The notes: generated by a model not told the origin, from the letters alone. A DNA stretch of 64,000 nucleotides from Dactylosporangium roseum (GCF_025264685.1 NZ_CP073721.1:735001-799000), one strand, 5' to 3'; counted from the stretch's first letter, positions 33,738 to 42,055 are shown. Translations and numbers: made by a program.

Positions 33738-34128
33738 TCGCGTGCACCGCCCGGATGACGGCGATGCAGGTGTCCTCGAGGAAGTCGACCCCGGCGGCCT
33801 CGGCCAGCGCCCGGCCCTCGGGCGAGAAGATGTCCTGCTGCAGCCAGATCGCGGGCGCGCCGATCGCGAGCGCCTCCTTGACCACCTGCGTGGCGTCCTC
33901 CGACGGCCGGAACACGTTGACGACGTCGACGGGCTCGGGGATGTCGGCGAGCGTCCGGTAGGCCTTCACGCCGAAGATCTCGTCGGTGAACGGGTTGACG
34001 GGGATGACGCGCCACCCGTGGCGTTGGATCGAGAGTGGTACGGAATGTGCCGTCTTCGTGTGGTCCCGCGAGGCCCCGACGACAGCGATGGTGGTGGCTT
34101 CCCGCAGGATCTGTTCCGCGCTACGCAT
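33715..34128 (-). CDS. CoA-binding domain protein
   Basis: 137 residues. Rossmann-like CoA-binding domain (succinyl-CoA synthetase alpha-like N domain): TIAVVGASRDHTKTAHSV, VIPVNPFTDEIFGVKAY, VDVVNVFRPSEDATQVV and GAPAIWLQQDIFSPEG. Proteins of this stand-alone family (yccU/DUF1022-like) bind CoA but have no proven reaction. Start ATG 34128 is fixed by TACCGT seven bases upstream; the frame runs further upstream but without a start signal. 3' end overlaps the acyl-CoA dehydrogenase gene. Confidence 0.85.
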   Translation of the reverse strand: MRSAEQILREATTIAVVGASRDHTKTAHSVPLSIQRHGWRVIPVNPFTDEIFGVKAYRTLADIPEPVDVVNVFRPSEDATQVVKEALAIGAPAIWLQQDIFSPEGRALAEAAGVDFLEDTCIAVIRAVHAITGPRIP

Positions 34129-34135
34129 GAGCGAA

Positions 34136-34141
34136 ACGGTA
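34136..34141 (-). promoter_or_regulatory. -10 box of leaderless CoA-binding gene
   Basis: TACCGT on the minus strand, seven bases before the ATG at 34128. Confidence 0.5.
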
Positions 34142-34325
34142 TCTCGGCCCGGCGCCGATCCGCCCTTTGCCGGCCCGGCCCCGCATCGCGGGCACGACGA
34201 GACAGGCGACTGCGAGGTCGTGGCCGGCCTCGGCGGCGGTGAGCCGGAACGGCGGCTGGGACGTCCAGGCGGGCCGGGCCGGCGGTTCGGGGCGTCGTCG
34301 CCGGTCGTTGATGAACCGGTTGAAC

Positions 34326-35036
34326 TCAGGTGAGCTGGAGGGCGAGCGCGCCGCGCAGGCGGTCGAGCTCCTCCGGCGTGCCGATCGCCGCCCGATGCTC
34401 GGGGTGCGCGAGATAGCTGTGGATCGACAGCGACAGGAACCACAGCGACACGTCGAGCGGCACGGTCTGCCCCGGCCGGAAGGCCTTGATCCGCCGCCCC
34501 CGCACCAGCTCCGGCCGGGCCAACGTCCACTGCGGACTGTCGTGCCCGGCCTCCAGCGCCGCCCACGGCACAAACGTGCGGCCACCGTCGATCGCGATCC
34601 CGTCGGCGGTGAGCAGCAGCGGCCCGCTCCGGAGCATCCGGTGGAGCATCAGGGCCAGGGCGGTCGCGTTGAACACCAGGATCGCCCAGGCCGTCGCCGG
34701 CACGACCCGGCCCGGCACCCGCAGCCCGTTGACCGCCATCAGCACGAGCGCCGCGCTGAGCAGCCCGTTGAACAGGCACTGCCGCCGGTAGTTCGGCCGC
34801 ACCGCAAAGGCAGCCCGCCCGTCGTGCCCGACCAGCCGAAACGTCGACGGCCCCCGGTTGCTGCGGGTTAGCTGCACCAGCCCGACCACGATCCCGAGCG
34901 TCGTCAACGGCTGTAACACGATCAGCAGTGGCAGGAACGCCTCCGGGGAGTCGGCCACCACGACCACACCGACGGCCGCCCCGACGGCGACCGGCGGCCC
35001 CAGAAGCAGCAGATAGTCGCCGGCACGCGCCCCCAT
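34326..35036 (-). CDS. Integral membrane protein, function unknown
   Basis: 236 residues from ATG 35036. Four hydrophobic segments (about 8-28, 36-54, 92-110, 118-134) followed by a soluble C-terminal part, where ADGIAIDGGRTFVPWAAL looks like the PH-like core of small membrane proteins. The ATG is chosen because TAGGGT lies seven bases before it; a GTG at 35054 would add six residues. No family recognised with confidence. Confidence 0.6.
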   Translation of the reverse strand: MGARAGDYLLLLGPPVAVGAAVGVVVVADSPEAFLPLLIVLQPLTTLGIVVGLVQLTRSNRGPSTFRLVGHDGRAAFAVRPNYRRQCLFNGLLSAALVLMAVNGLRVPGRVVPATAWAILVFNATALALMLHRMLRSGPLLLTADGIAIDGGRTFVPWAALEAGHDSPQWTLARPELVRGRRIKAFRPGQTVPLDVSLWFLSLSIHSYLAHPEHRAAIGTPEELDRLRGALALQLT

Positions 35037-35043
35037 GCGGCGA

Positions 35044-35049
35044 ACCCTA
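35044..35049 (-). promoter_or_regulatory. -10 box of leaderless membrane protein gene
   Basis: TAGGGT on the minus strand, seven bases before the ATG at 35036. Confidence 0.5.
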
Positions 35050-35090
35050 GCCAACGAAGCTGACCGTTAGCTGACCGTGAACCTTCGGTT

Positions 35091-37193
35091 TCACAGCAAT
35101 GACAGTTGCTCGGCGATCACCGGTTCCCGACGCGTCCGCCGCTCATACCGTTGCTGCCCGCGCTGCTGTGCTGCCCACCCGGTCGTCCGTGTCGCCTGCT
35201 CGCCACCGTGCCCTGCCTGGTCGACCGGGTGCGCGCCCCCGGTGCCCGAGTCCGTGCCGCCGGTCGAGGGCGTGCGGGTGGTCCCGGTGCCGCCGGTCGG
35301 CACACCGTGGCGGCGCGCCGCGAGCCGCACCCGCGCGGCGACCTCCCGCTGATACGCCTGGGGGGCGTAGCTCCCGTCGCCGTACAACTCCCGGTATCGG
35401 GGCGCCAGACGCGGATGCTCCCGCGCCAGCCAGGCCTGATACCACTCCCGGGCACCGGGCCGCAGGTGCAGGGCGAGCGGCACGACGCTGGCCGCCCCCG
35501 CCGAGGCCAGCGCGGCGACCGTGGTGTCGATCGCCTCGGGCGTGTCGGTCAGGCCGGGCAGGATCGGCGCCATGAGCACGCCGACGGAGAACCCGGCGTC
35601 GGTGAGGCGGCGCACCACGTCGAGCCGCCGGCGCGGGCTGGGCGTGCCGGGCTCGACCGAGCGCCACAGTGTCTCGTCGAGGAAGCCGACCGACATCGAG
35701 ATGCTCACACTCGTCACCGCGCGGGCCTGCTGGAGCAGGTCGAGGTCGCGGGCGATCAACGTGCCCTTCGTCAGGATCGAGAACGGGTTGGCGTGGTCGC
35801 GCAGGGCCGCCAAAATGTCGCGCATGAGCCGATATCGCCCCTCGGCACGCTGATAGCAGTCGACGTTGGTCCCCATCGCGATGCGGTCGCCGGACCACCG
35901 CTTCGACGACAGCTCCCGCCGCAGGATCTCGCCGGCGTTGACCTTGACCACGATCCGCGTGTCGAAGTCGTGGCCCGTGTCGAGGTCGAGATAGGTGTGC
36001 GTGTTGCGGGCGAAGCAGTTGTGGCTCACGACCCCGTTGGCGATGAAGTCGCCGGTGCCGGTGGTGATGTCGAACATCGGCACCTCGAGGCCGAGCGGCT
36101 CGATGGCCGTGACCCGCAGCGTTTCGTCGCCGCGAACCAGATCGCCGACGGCCGTGCCGGTCGCGGCGGCGGGGGCGAACAGCAGCCCGAACCGGACCCG
36201 CTCGCGGGTGCCGCCGAGGACGCACACACCGTCCGGCCCGACGTCGGGCCGGTCCGGACGGTCGGTCGCGAAACCGAGGACCGCCAAACACTCGACCAGC
36301 CAGTCGACGACCGCCTTGTCGACGGCGTGGAACCGCGGCATCCCGCCGACGAGCGCACCCACCGCGTCGAACAGACCGGCGACGAATCCCTGCCGCCACG
36401 CGCGGGTCGGCACCTCGGGCCAGCCGAGGACGGCGCTGGCGTCGCGGACGCTCGCACCCGCGTATTCCCGGTCGTCGGCGGCCATGGCGTGCAGCCCGCC
36501 GCACTCGGCGGCGTATCGCTGCGCCCGCCGCAGCGCCTCGTCGACGACCGGACCGGCGTGGCCGTCGCCGTTGACGAAGCCACACAGATAGCCCCGACGG
36601 TATTCGGGACTCTCCGCGGGTCGCTCGGGCAGTGCGCCGAATCCGGTGAGCCGGTTGGCGGTGGTGAGGTGCGGGCGGCGGCTGCGCCCGTGCCGAGCTC
36701 CGGTGGCGTGCTTCCAGCCGCGGTCGGAGAGGAATCGGTGATCGCCCGACGCCACGAGCGTGGTGCCGTCGGCGAGGGTCACCCGGTGCGCCGGCTTGAC
36801 GGTCGACCAGTGGGCGTGGACCCGGGTCGTGACATATCGGCGGAGGCGGCCGTCGCGCACCGTGCCGACGACCTCATCGCCGACCGCCAGCTCGGCCAAC
36901 GGCCTGGTCGTGCCGTCGGCCATGAGGATCGAGGTGTCGCCGGTCAGGCAGTAGACACACGCGTGTGAGCAGCCCCGGTAGGGGTTGATCGTCCACTCGA
37001 ACGGCACCCGGGAGGTGCCCGGCACGCGGTTGACCAGGGACTTTGCCCGCACCTCATAGAACGTGACGCCGCGGAACTCCGGCGTGTCGAAGGTGCGGGC
37101 GACGGCCCCGGGCAGTGCGAGTGGAAGCACTCGCGCCTGCCCGGTGTCACCGGTGCCGGGACCGCCAGTCGCCTTCAGGTTGTCCCATCGCAC
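35091..37193 (-). CDS. Rv2578c-family radical SAM protein, intein-containing precursor
   Basis: 700-residue precursor. The host enzyme is a radical SAM protein whose 4Fe-4S motif CX3CX2C uses Cys75, Cys79 and the Cys that follows the intein (residue 393), rebuilt as CSHACVY-CFARNTH. An intein occupies residues 82-392, so splicing leaves 389 residues. The extein continues with TNVDCYQRAEGRY, SILTKGTLIARDLDLL and VGFLDETLW, matching the Rv2578c group; reaction unknown (often discussed near DNA repair). The C-terminal 80 residues are Gly/Thr-rich and disordered. TATGTT eleven bases before the GTG may be its -10. Confidence 0.92.
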   Translation of the reverse strand: MRWDNLKATGGPGTGDTGQARVLPLALPGAVARTFDTPEFRGVTFYEVRAKSLVNRVPGTSRVPFEWTINPYRGCSHACVYCLTGDTSILMADGTTRPLAELAVGDEVVGTVRDGRLRRYVTTRVHAHWSTVKPAHRVTLADGTTLVASGDHRFLSDRGWKHATGARHGRSRRPHLTTANRLTGFGALPERPAESPEYRRGYLCGFVNGDGHAGPVVDEALRRAQRYAAECGGLHAMAADDREYAGASVRDASAVLGWPEVPTRAWRQGFVAGLFDAVGALVGGMPRFHAVDKAVVDWLVECLAVLGFATDRPDRPDVGPDGVCVLGGTRERVRFGLLFAPAAATGTAVGDLVRGDETLRVTAIEPLGLEVPMFDITTGTGDFIANGVVSHNCFARNTHTYLDLDTGHDFDTRIVVKVNAGEILRRELSSKRWSGDRIAMGTNVDCYQRAEGRYRLMRDILAALRDHANPFSILTKGTLIARDLDLLQQARAVTSVSISMSVGFLDETLWRSVEPGTPSPRRRLDVVRRLTDAGFSVGVLMAPILPGLTDTPEAIDTTVAALASAGAASVVPLALHLRPGAREWYQAWLAREHPRLAPRYRELYGDGSYAPQAYQREVAARVRLAARRHGVPTGGTGTTRTPSTGGTDSGTGGAHPVDQAGHGGEQATRTTGWAAQQRGQQRYERRTRREPVIAEQLSLL
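36018..36950 (-). mobile_element. Intein (311 residues) with LAGLIDADG-type homing endonuclease remnant
   Basis: Begins at Cys82 (CLTGDTSIL, block A), has a block B-like LVASGDHRFL with His152, and ends in MFDITTGTGDFIANGVVSHN (blocks F and G), followed by Cys+1. Two dodecapeptide motifs are visible: GYLCGFVNGDG at about 201-211 and GFVAGLFDAVG at about 269-279. In the first the catalytic Asp is in place, in the second it is Val. Splicing residues look intact, while the endonuclease has probably lost activity. Confidence 0.92.
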
Positions 37194-37266
37194 GGGTTCA
37201 TCCGAACATACGTACGAACAGAATACAAGCGCCCTGGGTCAGGGCTGACTCAGGGCGCTCGAACGG

Positions 37267-37647
37267 TTACGCTTCGGCGGTCTCGGTGGCGGCGGCCTCG
37301 GCGACCTTCGCGCGGACCTCGTCCATGTCCAGGTCGCGCGCCTGCTGGATCAGGGACTCGAGCGCCTGCTCGGGCAGTGCGCCGGGCTCCGAGTAGAGCG
37401 CCACACCGTCGCGCACGATGAGCAGGGTCGGGATCGACCGGATGTTGAACTCCAGGGCGAGCTGCTGCTCGGCCTCGGTGTCCACCTTGCCGAAGGTGAT
37501 GTCGGGGTTCTTCTCGGACACCCGTTCGTACACCGGGGCGAACCGCTTGCACGGGCCACACCAGTCCGCCCAGAAGTCGACGAGGGCGATCCCCTCGCCG
37601 CCGACCTTCTCGGCGAAATTCTCAGCGGTCAGGTCTACGGTTGCCAT
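37267..37647 (-). CDS. trxA: Thioredoxin
   Basis: 126 residues. Active site WCGPC at 29-33 in FWADWCGPCKRFAPV, cis-proline in RSIPTLLIVRDG. It reduces disulfides with thioredoxin reductase; the C-terminal 20 residues are an Ala/Glu-rich tail beyond the normal domain. A GGAGCAGGAAG ribosome site precedes the ATG. It is followed on the minus strand by the intein-bearing radical SAM gene, 73 bases away. Confidence 0.95.
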   Translation of the reverse strand: MATVDLTAENFAEKVGGEGIALVDFWADWCGPCKRFAPVYERVSEKNPDITFGKVDTEAEQQLALEFNIRSIPTLLIVRDGVALYSEPGALPEQALESLIQQARDLDMDEVRAKVAEAAATETAEA

Positions 37648-37779
37648 GCTTCCTGCTCCGATCCTTCTGGGGCATCGCGTCGGGTACGCACGGTTGCAAC
37701 CACGTACCCCTTACCGGCATTCCCAACCGGTGGCCGGGCTCACCGTGGCGGCGCGGGCCGGATGATCCATGATTGGCAT

Positions 37780-38169
37780 ATGGACCGGCCGACCTTTCTT
37801 TTCGATGGTGACTGCGCCTTCTGTTCATCATGCGCCCGCTTCATCGAGAAGCGCATCAGGCCGGACGCGGATGTCGTGGCGTGGCAGTTCGCCGACCTCG
37901 ACGCGCTCGGGGTGACCGAGGAACAGGTGAGCTCCGCCGTGTACTACGTGGCCGCGGGCCGACCGGTGACCGCCGGACCGGTGGCCATCGCCGACCTGCT
38001 GCGTCGCGCCTCGGCGCCGTGGCACCTCGCCGGCGCGCTGCTGGGACTCCGTCCGGTCAGCGCGGCCGCCTGGCCGGTCTACCGCTGGGTGGCCCGCAAC
38101 CGCCACCGCATGCCCGGGGGCACCGCGGCCTGCGCGCTGCCCCCGAACCACCCGGCCCGCGCGGCCTGA
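37780..38169 (+). CDS. DUF393 (DCC-family) thiol-disulfide oxidoreductase-like protein
   Basis: 129 residues from ATG 37780. The DCC family signature is at the N-terminus: FLFDGDCAFCSSCARFIEK, with CxxCxxC. C-terminal half is helical with YRWVARNRHRMPG. DCC proteins are thioredoxin-like and often occur beside or fused to HTTM (vitamin K gamma-carboxylase-like) membrane proteins; an HTTM gene lies on the other strand here, convergent with this gene, with element A3 between. Redox partner unknown. Confidence 0.85.
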   Translation: MDRPTFLFDGDCAFCSSCARFIEKRIRPDADVVAWQFADLDALGVTEEQVSSAVYYVAAGRPVTAGPVAIADLLRRASAPWHLAGALLGLRPVSAAAWPVYRWVARNRHRMPGGTAACALPPNHPARAA

Positions 38170-38187
38170 GCCCGGCCCGCCAGCGCT

Positions 38188-38310
38188 GCCGACCGGCGCG
38201 CATTCCGCCGCAATCCGCTGCCATACTGCTCGATCCCATGATCATGGGATTGATACGGCTGCCCCGACAGCCACATCTTTCCCATGATCATGAGATCGAG
38301 CGGTACGCGC
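38188..38310. repeat. Palindromic element A3, with flanks
   Basis: Third family A element. Core arms 38237-38260 and 38269-38292 (24 bp, four mismatches; CATGATCATGGG and CCCATGATCATG) with loop GCCCCGAC, the same orientation as A2. The left flank carries GCCGACCGGCG as in A2 and both sides have GCTCGAT beside the core. It lies between the convergent DUF393 and HTTM genes. Confidence 0.85.
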
Positions 38311-38413
38311 GCCGACTGAACGCCTCCGAGACCGAATTGTCGGTCTTGCTCGGTTGGCAGGGTCACGGGGCTGAACTCACGGCTTGACCCCTGGCTGCAC
38401 AAATGCGCCACGA

Positions 38414-39301
38414 TCATGAAACTGGTCGCCGCCGTACCGTTTCCGGTGCGGGCTCGGCGGCCGGGGCGGCTGCGGTGCGGCGGAACAACCGGCGGACCCA
38501 TGCGACCGGGGTAACCTTCTCCAGCGGCAGGAAGCTCGCCATCGCCACCTGGTGCGGGATGAACGAGATGGTGATCAGGCTGAACGTCATCAGGTGGAAC
38601 AGGTAGAAGCCCGCGATCATCGCATACCGCAGCTTGGGCTTCAGCACGAACACCAATGGACTCAGCAGCTCGAAGCCCATGATCCCGAACTGGCTGACCA
38701 CCGTGAATCCGGGAATGCCGAGCAGCCAGTGGGCCAGCGCCGTCCCGCGCCGGATGAACGACCTGGTCAGCGTGGCCCCGGTGAACCAGGCCAGCCCGCT
38801 GTCGCGCAGCTTCGCGACCGCGGCCAGGAAGTACGTGCAGATCACCCCGATCTGCGTCATCCGCAGCGCGAATCCGCCGGCCTCGGTGGTCGCCGTGTCG
38901 CCGTGGCGCGCCCGGCCCGCCGTCGGCAGTGCGGCCAGCGCGATGAGCAGGCCGAACCGGTCGTGGTCGATCTTGCCGTAGCTCATCGCGACGACCATCC
39001 ACTCGAAGTACAGGACAAAGACCGTCCAGCCGAGCAGGCGGTGCGCACGGCCCGTCGCCGCCAGCAGCGACAGCGGGATCAGCGCCCAGAAGACGGTGTT
39101 GACGATGAGCTGGGTCGGCGTGGGCAGGTGCAGGAGCTTGCCGACCTCGAGCGGCTGGTACAGGTTGCCGGGAAGGTCGCCGTGCGAACGGATCCAGCCG
39201 CTGAAGAAGGCCACGTCCAGGGCGACGAACCCGTAGATCAGCGTGCGGAACGCCGCGATGCGTCCCTTCGGGACCGGTGCGAAGAGCCACTTCGTGATCA
39301 C
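38414..39301 (-). CDS. HTTM-domain membrane protein (gamma-carboxylase-like)
   Basis: 295 residues, about eight hydrophobic helices. The HTTM fold is shown by RIAAFRTLIYGFVALDVAFF at the N-terminus and the FELLSPLVFVLKPKL to HLMTFSLITISFIPHQV region, whose buried His residues recall vitamin K-dependent gamma-carboxylase. Bacterial members have unknown substrate. GTG start overlaps the upstream gene by four bases (GTGA), so the two are coupled. Soluble Ala/Pro-rich tail. Confidence 0.88.
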   Translation of the reverse strand: MITKWLFAPVPKGRIAAFRTLIYGFVALDVAFFSGWIRSHGDLPGNLYQPLEVGKLLHLPTPTQLIVNTVFWALIPLSLLAATGRAHRLLGWTVFVLYFEWMVVAMSYGKIDHDRFGLLIALAALPTAGRARHGDTATTEAGGFALRMTQIGVICTYFLAAVAKLRDSGLAWFTGATLTRSFIRRGTALAHWLLGIPGFTVVSQFGIMGFELLSPLVFVLKPKLRYAMIAGFYLFHLMTFSLITISFIPHQVAMASFLPLEKVTPVAWVRRLFRRTAAAPAAEPAPETVRRRPVS

Positions 39302-39732
39302 GGCCGCCACCTCGCCAGTACGACTTCCGTGATCTGCCCCGTCGGTTGCGCGTTGCGCAGGTGGTGCCGCTCCTCGACGATGTCGACCTCGACCAGCGGA
39401 GGTTTGCCGGGGTTGCGCGCCGCATAGGCGTCCTGGATCGAGCGCAGCAACGACGGGTCGGCCTTGAACCGCTCGATCTGCGACTCGATCTCGGCCCGCC
39501 GCACACCGGCGTTGCGCTCGTTGAGCTCCATGCGCCGCCCCGTGGCGTCGACGCCGTCGGTGCGCAACACCAGGATCGGCTCGTCGGGCGGGTCGGCGTT
39601 GGAGAACTGGCGCATCGGCGCGAACGGGAACCACCAGTCGTTGCCCACGGTCGAGCCGAGCAACGTCAGGGCGCCGAAGACCAGCGCGGCAACCAACCGT
39701 GCCGCGCGCCCCCGTGTCGTCAACCGTTCCAT
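39298..39732 (-). CDS. Small membrane-anchored partner of the HTTM protein
   Basis: 144 residues, one N-terminal hydrophobic segment (about 12-28) and an outer domain with FPFAPMRQFSNADPPDEPI and RRMELNERNAGVRRAEIESQ. Such proteins regularly precede HTTM genes in actinomycetes and may deliver or present the substrate (inference). The stop overlaps the HTTM start by four bases. The 328 bases upstream, to 40060, hold no clear gene. Confidence 0.7.
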   Translation of the reverse strand: MERLTTRGRAARLVAALVFGALTLLGSTVGNDWWFPFAPMRQFSNADPPDEPILVLRTDGVDATGRRMELNERNAGVRRAEIESQIERFKADPSLLRSIQDAYAARNPGKPPLVEVDIVEERHHLRNAQPTGQITEVVLARWRP

Positions 39733-40060
39733 CGGCGCCAGACTTTACCGTCCGGTACCAAAAGCGAACTCCCCGGTCCGAAGAACCACTCACGCTCTGT
39801 AGTGAGATGGGAACCACAATCCGTAACGACAGCGCTCAATGGAGGTCTCGTTTCGGTAACTGTGACTTGCGTCTCTATACGGAGCGTTGCCAAGGGCGGG
39901 GGAGCGGACCAAGATACTCAATCACAGAGCGTGGGCGGCGGGCGCCAGGGAGGGCCCCGCCGCTCACTGCGTTTCTCACACTTGCCGGCTTTCCCTACCC
40001 GCCTCCCGTTCGGGCCTGCATGCTGCGGACCAACGACAACGTTGTCTGGAGGGGTGCGAG
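39733..40060. other. Non-coding divergent region
   Basis: Contains a 12-base palindrome GACAACGTTGTC (40035-40046) immediately before the ribosome site of the MaoC gene, a possible operator, and otherwise no recognisable gene, RNA or terminator. An open frame continuing upstream of the MaoC start is not supported by a start signal. Confidence 0.5.
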
Positions 40061-40555
40061 ATGCAGTTCGGCCGCTACTTCGAGGAGTTCGACATCGGCG
40101 CGGTCTACCGGCACTGGCCGGGCAAGACGGTCACCGAGTCGGACGATCACCTTTTCTGCCTGCTGACGATGAACCACCACCCGTTGCACCTCGACGCCCA
40201 CTACGCCGAGACGTCGACGCACTTCAAGCGCAACGTGGTCGTCGGCAACTACGTCTATTCGATCCTGCTCGGCATGTCCGTGCCCGACGTGTCCGGCAAG
40301 GCGATCGCCAACCTCGAGGTCGAGTCGCTGCGACACACCGCACCGACCTTCCACGGGGACACCATCTACGGCGAGACTGTGGTACTGGACAAGCGCGAGT
40401 CGGAGTCGAAGGACGACCGCGGTGTGGTGACCGTGGAAACCAAGGGCTACAAGCAGGACGGCACACTCGTCTGCGTCTTCCGGCGCCGGGTGATGGTGCC
40501 GAAGAAGTCGCACGCGGGTCCGGAGCTGCCGAGCTTCCCGGAGCCGAAACCGTAG
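40061..40555 (+). CDS. MaoC-family hydratase, mesaconyl-CoA hydratase-like
   Basis: 164 residues from ATG 40061 after GGAGGGG. Hot-dog fold: FEEFDIGAVYRHWPGKTVTE, DDHLFCLLTMNHHPLHLDAHYAE (catalytic Asp/His pair, hydratase 2 motif), FHGDTIYGETVVLDKRES and the C-terminal RRRVMVPKK. The sequence pattern is that of the short actinomycete mesaconyl-CoA hydratases. With the malyl-CoA lyase and acyl-CoA dehydrogenase genes it would complete three steps of the ethylmalonyl-CoA pathway. Followed 19 bases later by the RraB-like gene. Confidence 0.85.
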   Translation: MQFGRYFEEFDIGAVYRHWPGKTVTESDDHLFCLLTMNHHPLHLDAHYAETSTHFKRNVVVGNYVYSILLGMSVPDVSGKAIANLEVESLRHTAPTFHGDTIYGETVVLDKRESESKDDRGVVTVETKGYKQDGTLVCVFRRRVMVPKKSHAGPELPSFPEPKP

Positions 40556-40574
40556 TTCGTCAAGGAGGACGGCT

Positions 40575-41333
40575 GTGGGGTTGCTCCGCAGGCTGCTAGG
40601 GCGGGAACAGGCGTGGGCCGAGCGCTGGGCGGTGTACCCGGGCGAGGTCGGCGGCCATCTCGCGATGTACAACATCGACCTCGGCGCGGTGGAGGCCGCC
40701 CCGGTGGCGCGGCTGCCGCAACGGCTGGACGTCGAGTTCCGGTACAAGGGTGAGGGCGCCACCGGCATGCCCGACGCTTCGGAGTTGGCGTCCATCCACG
40801 CTTTGGACGAGGCGGTCCGTCAGTTGCTGAAGTCCGTCCACGGCGCGCTGGTCGGGCGGGTGCTGTCCGGCAACACCGGCCGGATCACCGGATACCTGCC
40901 CGAGGGTGCCGCCCCGCCGCCGCTCGCCGAGGTGTCCGGCCTGACCCCGGAGTCATCCCTTGTCTCCGACCCGGGCTGGACCCGCGTCCGGGATGAGCTG
41001 ACCCCCGACGCGTGGCAGCGCAACATCATGGACGACAACCAGGTGGTGCAGGAGCTGGAGGCGCACGGCGACCGGCTCAGCTCGCCGCGGCCGGTCGAGT
41101 TCCTGGCGTACTTTCCGGATCCGGAGCGTGCGGAGGCCGCCGCGGAGGAGCTGCGCATCGACGGTTTCGCGGTCACCGTGGAGCGCGGCGACGAGGGAGA
41201 CTTCGTGTTGCAGGCGATCCGCCGTGACCCGGTCGAGCCGCCGGCCCTGCACGAGGCGACCTGGAAGGTTCGCGGCATCGTGGAGCGCCACGACGGCCTG
41301 TACGACGGCTGGGGCTGCATGGTCCAGGCCTGA
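40575..41333 (+). CDS. DUF695 and RraB-domain protein
   Basis: 252 residues. N-terminal DUF695-like domain (RLPQRLDVEFRYKG to GRITGYLPEG), then an RraB domain (about 155-250; NQVVQELEAHGDRLSSPR and AEEL...GFAVTVERGD, ending WGCMVQ). RraB in Gammaproteobacteria binds RNase E and reduces its activity; the actinobacterial fusion has unknown function. GTG start after AAGGAGG. Confidence 0.8.
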   Translation: MGLLRRLLGREQAWAERWAVYPGEVGGHLAMYNIDLGAVEAAPVARLPQRLDVEFRYKGEGATGMPDASELASIHALDEAVRQLLKSVHGALVGRVLSGNTGRITGYLPEGAAPPPLAEVSGLTPESSLVSDPGWTRVRDELTPDAWQRNIMDDNQVVQELEAHGDRLSSPRPVEFLAYFPDPERAEAAAEELRIDGFAVTVERGDEGDFVLQAIRRDPVEPPALHEATWKVRGIVERHDGLYDGWGCMVQA

Positions 41334-41404
41334 CCGGCCGGGCCAGTCCATCATTTTCCGTTTGTCGGAGGATTTTCGGCATAGGCTCGATATGGGAGGT
41401 CGCC

Positions 41405-42055
41405 ATGCCCAGCAAGCCCGCGCCGAGCCCCGCGACGCCGAAGCCCAGGACGCCATGCTCCGCGACGTCCGCCCCGGCCGACCCCGCCGGGCACGGCTCG
41501 CCGGTCGGTCCCGCGGCCGGCGACGCCACAGCGGCAGCCTCGGCCGTTTCGCAGCCGATGCCCACCGGGACCGGCGGGGCCACGGCGCGTTCCGCCATGC
41601 GGATCGATCTGCCGCTGCGGCGGTGGGAGTGGGATCTGCTCGTACGGCTGCCGAGAAGCGTCCTGCTCGCCGCCTGCGCCGGGCGGGCGGACGTCGACGC
41701 GGTGGCCGGGGTCGAGGCCATCGCCGCTGGGCAGCGGTCCCGCGCGGTGCTTGTGCGCGGGGTCGTCGCGGCCATCTTCGCCGAGCAACTCACCGACAAC
41801 GACCTTGCTCCAGAAGCTTCGGACCAGGCGGCGGTACTGGCTGACTGCGCGTTCGCCACCGGCCTCCTGACCGAGCGGCTGGGCGCGGACGTCGCCCTCG
41901 CCTACGGCGAGTGGCTCATGGACATCGCCGCCAGCGTCGGCCGGATCGCCTGGTATCCGGACGTCGTCCGGCTCGGCGGCAGCACCGTGCCCCTCGCCGA
42001 GCGTCGTTTCGTCAACGAGATCGGCCACGAGCTGGCACGGGCCCTGCGCCGCTGA
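41405..42055 (+). CDS. Conserved hypothetical protein
   Basis: 216 residues. The first 65 residues are Pro/Ala/Thr-rich and low-complexity, then a compact all-helical domain (WEWDLLVRLPRSVLLAACAG to RRFVNEIGHELARALR). I do not recognise the family. GGGAGG precedes the ATG, and TAGGCT at 41382-41387 is a plausible -10. The high-alanine N-terminus might include a later true start. Confidence 0.55.
   Translation: MPSKPAPSPATPKPRTPCSATSAPADPAGHGSPVGPAAGDATAAASAVSQPMPTGTGGATARSAMRIDLPLRRWEWDLLVRLPRSVLLAACAGRADVDAVAGVEAIAAGQRSRAVLVRGVVAAIFAEQLTDNDLAPEASDQAAVLADCAFATGLLTERLGADVALAYGEWLMDIAASVGRIAWYPDVVRLGGSTVPLAERRFVNEIGHELARALRR

Noticed and set aside
35091..37193. Intein called as a separate endonuclease gene
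   Set aside because: It is in frame with both exteins, with intact splice residues, and has no start codon of its own.
37196..37225. Possible LexA/SOS box or PafBC-type promoter before the intein-bearing gene
   Set aside because: GTTCG repeats are direct, not inverted, and the spacing does not fit CGAAC-N4-GTTCG; the PafBC motif also mismatches.
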